DNA from: Leclercia adecarboxylata
GTDB taxonomy: Bacteria > Pseudomonadota > Gammaproteobacteria > Enterobacterales > Enterobacteriaceae
Direction: 5' to 3'
Assembly: GCA_901472455.1 (NCBI GenBank)
Contig: LR590464.1
Location: forward strand, 4,650,001-4,714,000
Length of the DNA: 64,000 bases
Under the pieces are notes generated by a model. It was not told the DNA's origin. It made no database searches and was given only the letters and a program-made list of their open reading frames with translations. A program made the translations under genes and the position numbers. Each line of letters begins with the position of its first letter. Position 1 is the first letter of the stretch. Below, piece after piece: positions 60,131-64,000 of the stretch.

Positions 60131-62319
60131 ATGTCGACTCCAGAAATGCCCAAAAAAGTGCCGCAGTTTTCGGCGCTTAAGCTCGCCCCCCCTTCCCGCT
60201 AAAGAGCCCTGCTGCGCCGGCGGATTGCAGCTCTGTACAGGCCGAAACCGTACAGCCCGTCGAGGGCCACCGCTACAGCTGGGTGGTCAACGGCATGGAC
60301 TGTGCGGCCTGCGCCCGCAAAGTCGAGACTGCCGTCAGGCAGGTGGCGGGCGTTCATCACGTTCAGGTTCTGTTTGCCACCGAAAAAACTGCTGGTGAAT
60401 GCGGACAGCAACGTCAGCGCCCAGGTCGAAGCGGCAGTCGTCAAGGCGGGCTATACGCTGCGCAATGAACATGCTCCGGTCGAAAAAACCTCACTCCTGC
60501 GCGACAACCTGGCGCTCATCACCCTTGTTCTGTTGATGGGCATAAGCTGGATCCTGACGCAGTTCAACCCTCCGCTCGGCAACCTTGCCTTTATCGCCAC
60601 CACCCTGGTGGGGCTATGGCCAGTGGCCCGTCAGGCGCTGCGCCTGATGAAAAGCGGCAGCTGGTTCGCCATTGAAACGCTGATGAGCGTGGCCGCCATC
60701 GGGGCGCTGTTTATCGGTGCCACGGCAGAAGCGGCGATGGTTCTGCTGCTGTTTTTAATTGGCGAACAGCTCGAGGGCTGGGCGGCAAGCCGGGCGCGTA
60801 AAGGCGTCAGCGCGCTGATGGCGCTAAAGCCCGAAACCGCCATTCAGGTGATACAGGGCGAGCGCAAAACCGTCCCCATCGCCGCGCTGCGCCCGGGGGA
60901 TGTGATTGAGGTTGCCGCCGGGGGACGCCTGCCCGCCGACGGGACGCTGCTCACTGCCACCGCCAGCTTTGATGAAAGCGCCCTGACCGGGGAATCTATC
61001 CCGGTCGATCGCGCGGCAGGTGAAAAAGTCCCTGCCGGGGCCACCAGCGTGGATCGTCTGGTGCAGCTCACTGTGCTGTCGGAACCGGGCGACAGCGCCA
61101 TCGACCGGATCCTGAAGCTGATTGAAGAGGCAGAAGAGCGCCGCGCCCCGGTGGAGCGCTTTATCGACCGCTTCAGCCGCATCTATACCCCGGCAATTAT
61201 GCTGGTTGCGCTGCTGGTGGCCGTGGTGCCGCCGCTGCTGTTCAGCGCGCCGTGGTCGGGCTGGATCTACAAAGGGCTGACCCTGCTGCTGATTGGTTGT
61301 CCGTGCGCACTGGTGATCTCCACCCCGGCGGCCATTACCTCCGGGCTGGCGGCGGCAGCCCGGCGGGGTGCGCTGATCAAAGGCGGTGCGGCGCTGGAGC
61401 AACTGGCGCAGGTGCAGCAGGTGGCGTTCGACAAAACCGGCACCCTGACGGTCGGCAAGCCGCAGGTAACGGGTATTTTTCCATACCAGATCCACGAGCA
61501 GGACCTGCTGGCGCTGGCCGCCGCGGTTGAACAAGGCTCCACTCACCCGCTGGCACAGGCGATTGTGCGTGAAGCGCAGTCCCGTGGGCTGACGGTTCCG
61601 GCGGCTACCGCACAGCGGGCGCTGATGGGGTCGGGGATTGAAGCCGAGGTTGCAGGCAGCAAAGTGCTCATTTGCGCCGCGGATAAATTCCCTGCCCGCA
61701 TTTTGCGGCGCAACTCGCTTCCCTTGAACAGGCCGGGCAGACGGTGGTGATGGTCGTTCAGGATGGCGAGGCAAAAGGCCTGGTTGCGCTGCGTGATACC
61801 CTGCGGGACGACGCGAAAGAGGCTGTGCAGGCTCTGCATCAGCTCGGGGTCAAGGGGGTGATCCTGACCGGCGATAACCCGCGCGCGGCCGCCGCCATTG
61901 CCGATGAGCTGGCGATGGATTTCCGGGCGGGGCTGCTGCCTGCCGATAAAGTGCAGGCGGTGTCAGCATTAAATGCGGAAACGCCGCTGGCGATGGTGGG
62001 AGACGGGATTAACGACGCCCCGGCGATGAAAGCGGCCACGATCGGTATCGCGATGGGCAGCGGCACCGACGTGGCACTCGAAACCGCTGATGCCGCCCTT
62101 ACCCACAACCGTCTGACCGGGCTGGCGCAGATGATAAGCCTCGCCCGCGCCGCCCGGGCCAATATCCGGCAGAACATCGCCATTGCGCTGGGGTTGAAGG
62201 GGATTTTCCTGGTGACTACCCTGCTGGGGATGACGGGATTATGGCTGGCGGTGCTGGCGGATACCGGTGCGACGGTATTAGTGACGGCGAACGCGCTCAG
62301 GTTGTTACGTCGAAAATAA
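60131..62319 (+). CDS. zntA: Zinc/cadmium/lead-exporting P-type ATPase ZntA (about four frameshifts)
   Basis: ZntA pumps Zn(II), Cd(II) and Pb(II) out of the cytoplasm. It starts MSTPEMPKKVPQFSALKLAP after GGAGAGTGCC. The N-terminal metal domain has a Cys pair (KEPCCA) and VVNGMDCAACARKVETAVRQ. The membrane CPC motif lies in LLLIGCPCALVISTPAAITS, the phosphorylation site is QVAFDKTGTLTVGKP, the HP motif is GSTHPLAQAIV and the hinge is AMVGDGINDAPAMKAATIG. Breaks lie near 60190, 60224, 60390 and 61712. Repaired length is close to 730 residues. It is induced by ZntR through the promoter just upstream. Confidence 0.95.
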
Positions 62320-62323
62320 AAGC

Positions 62324-62348
62324 AAAACGGCAACCTGGTTGCCGTTTT
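62324..62348 (+). terminator. Intrinsic terminator after zntA
   Basis: Arms AAAACGGCAACC and GGTTGCCGTTTT form a near-perfect hairpin with following T. The stem CGGCAACC/GGTTGCCG is the same as the arms flanking the malT-glpR element. Confidence 0.88.
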
Positions 62349-62359
62349 TAGTGTTTGCA

Positions 62360-62396
62360 CCCTCTCCCTGTGGGAGAGGGACGGGGTGAGGGCATC
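62360..62396. repeat. Single-copy palindromic repeat after zntA
   Basis: CCCTCTCCCTGTGGGAGAGG continues to GACGGGGTGAGGGC. It is another member of the CCCTCACCC/CCCTCTCCC palindrome family, lying in a gap between convergent genes. Confidence 0.7.
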
Positions 62397-62408
62397 AGGC
62401 CGCACACA

Positions 62409-63695
62409 TCACTGCATCCCTAACATTCGCGGCAACCATAGCGATATCGCCGGAATATACGTCACCATCCCTAACACCACCAGCAGCATGCCGTAGAACG
62501 GCAGCATCTCCCGCACCACTGCCTCAATCTTCTGCTTGCTCACCGCACTGGCAACAAACAGCACCGATCCTACCGGCGGGGTAATCAGCCCGATCCCGAG
62601 GTTCACCATCATGATCATCCCGAAATGCACCGGATCGATACCCAGCGAATTGGTCACCGGCAGCAGCACCGGCGTCAGGATCAGGATGATCGGCGCCATG
62701 TCCATCAGGGTGCCAATCAGCAGCAGCATGATGTTGAGGTACATCAGAATGACGTACTTGTTGTCCGACAGCGAAGTGAAGAACTCAGTGATACGCATCG
62801 GCAGCTGCATATAGGTCATCACCGCGCCAAACGCCGCTGCGAAGCCGATCAGAATCATCACGATGGTCACCGTCTTCACCGTGCGACACATCAGCTTCGG
62901 CAGTTCATTCCACTTGTAGTCGCGGTAGATAAACATGGTGACAAAGAACGCCCACAGGCAGGCGACCGCGGCGGATTCCGTTGCGGTAAAGATCCCCGAC
63001 AAAATGCCGCCAAGAATGATCACCACCGTCATCAGCCCCCACAGGGCATCGAAGAAGATCTTCAGCGCCTGTTTAAAAGGCACTCTTTCACCTTTTGGAT
63101 ACCCCCGCTTGCGCGCAAAGCCCAGGCACAGCACCATCAGGCTTAACCCAAGGATCAATCCCGGCAGCACACCCGCGATAAACAGCGTGGCAATCGACAC
63201 CGTACCGCCTGCCGCCAGGGAGTAGATCACCGAGTTATGGCTGGGCGGGATCAGAATCGCCTGCACCGAGCCGCTGGCGGTCACTGCCGCCGCGTATTCG
63301 CGCGGATAGCCCTTCTTCTCCATCTCCGGGATCATTACGGTCCCGATGGAAGCAGTATCCGCCACCGACGAGCCAGAAATGGCACCGAAAAAGGTCGAGG
63401 CGACGATATTCACCAGCGACAGTCCGCCGCGAATAAAGCCGACAAAGATATAGGCGAAGTTCACCAGCCGACGGGCAATCCCCCCCTCTGCCATGATCGC
63501 CCCTGCCAGGATAAAGAACGGGATCGCCAGCAGGGTAAATTTATTCACCCCGCTGGTGATTTGGATCATCAGCGCCTCCAGCGGCAGGTCAATCCATAGC
63601 GCACCGGCCACCGCACTTAACCCGACGGCAAAGGCCACCGGCATCCCCAGCGCCAGTAGAATGGCGAGGGTGAATAACAAAACAAATGCATCCAT
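62409..63695 (-). CDS. TRAP transporter large permease (DctM family)
   Basis: An intact 428-residue inner-membrane protein. It starts MDAFVLLFTLAILLALGMPV. Family blocks are LLAIPFFILAGAIMAEGGIA, FGAISGSSVADTASIGTVMI, ASGSVQAILIPPSHNSVIYS and the C-terminal NLGIGLITPPVGSVLFVASA. About eleven hydrophobic segments are present. TRAP systems use a sodium or proton gradient with a periplasmic binding protein to import organic acids such as C4-dicarboxylates or sugar acids. The small permease lies 10 nt upstream; the binding protein would lie beyond the right edge. Substrate cannot be told from this part. Not present after zntA in E. coli K-12. Confidence 0.92.
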   Translation of the reverse strand: MDAFVLLFTLAILLALGMPVAFAVGLSAVAGALWIDLPLEALMIQITSGVNKFTLLAIPFFILAGAIMAEGGIARRLVNFAYIFVGFIRGGLSLVNIVASTFFGAISGSSVADTASIGTVMIPEMEKKGYPREYAAAVTASGSVQAILIPPSHNSVIYSLAAGGTVSIATLFIAGVLPGLILGLSLMVLCLGFARKRGYPKGERVPFKQALKIFFDALWGLMTVVIILGGILSGIFTATESAAVACLWAFFVTMFIYRDYKWNELPKLMCRTVKTVTIVMILIGFAAAFGAVMTYMQLPMRITEFFTSLSDNKYVILMYLNIMLLLIGTLMDMAPIILILTPVLLPVTNSLGIDPVHFGMIMMVNLGIGLITPPVGSVLFVASAVSKQKIEAVVREMLPFYGMLLVVLGMVTYIPAISLWLPRMLGMQ

Positions 63696-63705
63696 TGTTC
63701 ACCCC

Positions 63706-64000
63706 TTAACTGTGGTTGCCGATCAGCACGACCGGGCGATGTTCCTGAGAGCCAAACATCAGACGCTCAAGCACAAACAGGATTAACACCGCCGATCCGA
63801 TCGGCAGCGGCAGATAACTTTCGCCGGAGGTCAGGATCGGGAACTCCGCTACCGGCTGCTCCCAGAGCTCAATGCACAGCAGGTAGCTGTACCAGAACAT
63901 GATGCCCGAGATCGCCAGCATGAGCAGATCAACCATGCGCGCGCAGAACGTTTTCAGTGAGGCCGGCAATCTGTCAGTGAGCATATTCACCGCAATATGC
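63706..64000 (-). CDS. TRAP transporter small permease (DctQ family), 5' end outside window
   Basis: The frame enters from the right edge as HIAVNMLTDRLPASLKTFCA and stops at 63706. Visible hydrophobic segments are RMVDLLMLAISGIMFWYSYL and LPLPIGSAVLILFVLERLMF, with SGESYLPLPIGSAVLILF matching the conserved C-terminal DctQ region. It is followed by the large permease after 10 nt, the normal QM order. About 97 codons are seen of a usual 160-180. A GTG at 63990 is not likely to be the true start because the frame is open further out. Confidence 0.85.
   Translation of the reverse strand, partial: HIAVNMLTDRLPASLKTFCARMVDLLMLAISGIMFWYSYLLCIELWEQPVAEFPILTSGESYLPLPIGSAVLILFVLERLMFGSQEHRPVVLIGNHS

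Overview
The window is a stretch of enterobacterial chromosome. Gene content and order closely follow the Escherichia coli K-12 feo-bioH-gnt-mal-glp-glg-asd-ggt-ugp-liv-rpoH-ftsYEX-zntA region. Protein identities are high but not E. coli-like throughout, and the rtcBAR genes and yhgA of K-12 are missing. A DUF1471 gene, a LemA/DUF2207 pair and a TRAP transporter are present instead. This fits a member of Enterobacteriaceae near Enterobacter, Leclercia or Lelliottia; the genus is inference.

Layout: feoB (5' end outside the window) and feoC; a small secreted DUF1471 protein; divergent bioH and gntX; nfuA; gntT; malQ and malP read leftwards, with malT read rightwards from a shared control region. 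A 0.65-kb hairpin-rich element with long inverted repeats lies between malT and glpR. Next come glpR-glpG-glpE with divergent glpD, then the glycogen operon glgB-glgX-glgC-glgA-glgP, asd, yhgN, gntU-gntK-gntR, yhhW, yhhX, the small RNA gene ryhB, yhhY, ggt, yhhA, ugpBAECQ, livKHMGF, panM, a LemA-DUF2207 pair, livJ, rpoH, ftsY-ftsE-ftsX, rsmD-yhhL, yhhM, yhhN, zntA and a TRAP permease pair that runs off the right edge.

How they work together: carbon handling dominates. MalP, MalQ and MalT break down maltodextrins. GlgBXCAP makes and degrades glycogen. GntT, GntU, GntK and GntR take up and phosphorylate gluconate, with matching operators in front of gntT and gntK. GlpD oxidises glycerol-3-phosphate under GlpR. 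UgpBAECQ scavenges glycerophosphodiesters under phosphate starvation. LivJ/LivKHMGF imports branched-chain amino acids. FtsY (signal recognition particle receptor), FtsEX (division) and RpoH (heat-shock sigma factor) are housekeeping. Iron and metal themes appear in Feo, NfuA, RyhB and ZntA.

Sequence quality: about thirty genes carry one or more single-base indels, mostly in homopolymers, including genes that are essential in relatives (asd, ftsE, ftsX, ftsY). I read these as sequencing or assembly errors. I therefore give full gene spans, state where the frame breaks, and describe the gene as it would read after repair. Errors are dense at about 1-7 kb, 19-28 kb and 54-58 kb, and rare at about 38-48 kb.

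Non-coding structure worth attention: the malT-glpR element; two arrays of a 45-bp repeat unit bounded by inverted CCCTCACCC-type ends (35.6-36.0 kb and 41.8-42.0 kb); a 92-bp triplicate terminator block after livF; and single-copy relatives of these repeats after yhgN, yhhL and zntA.
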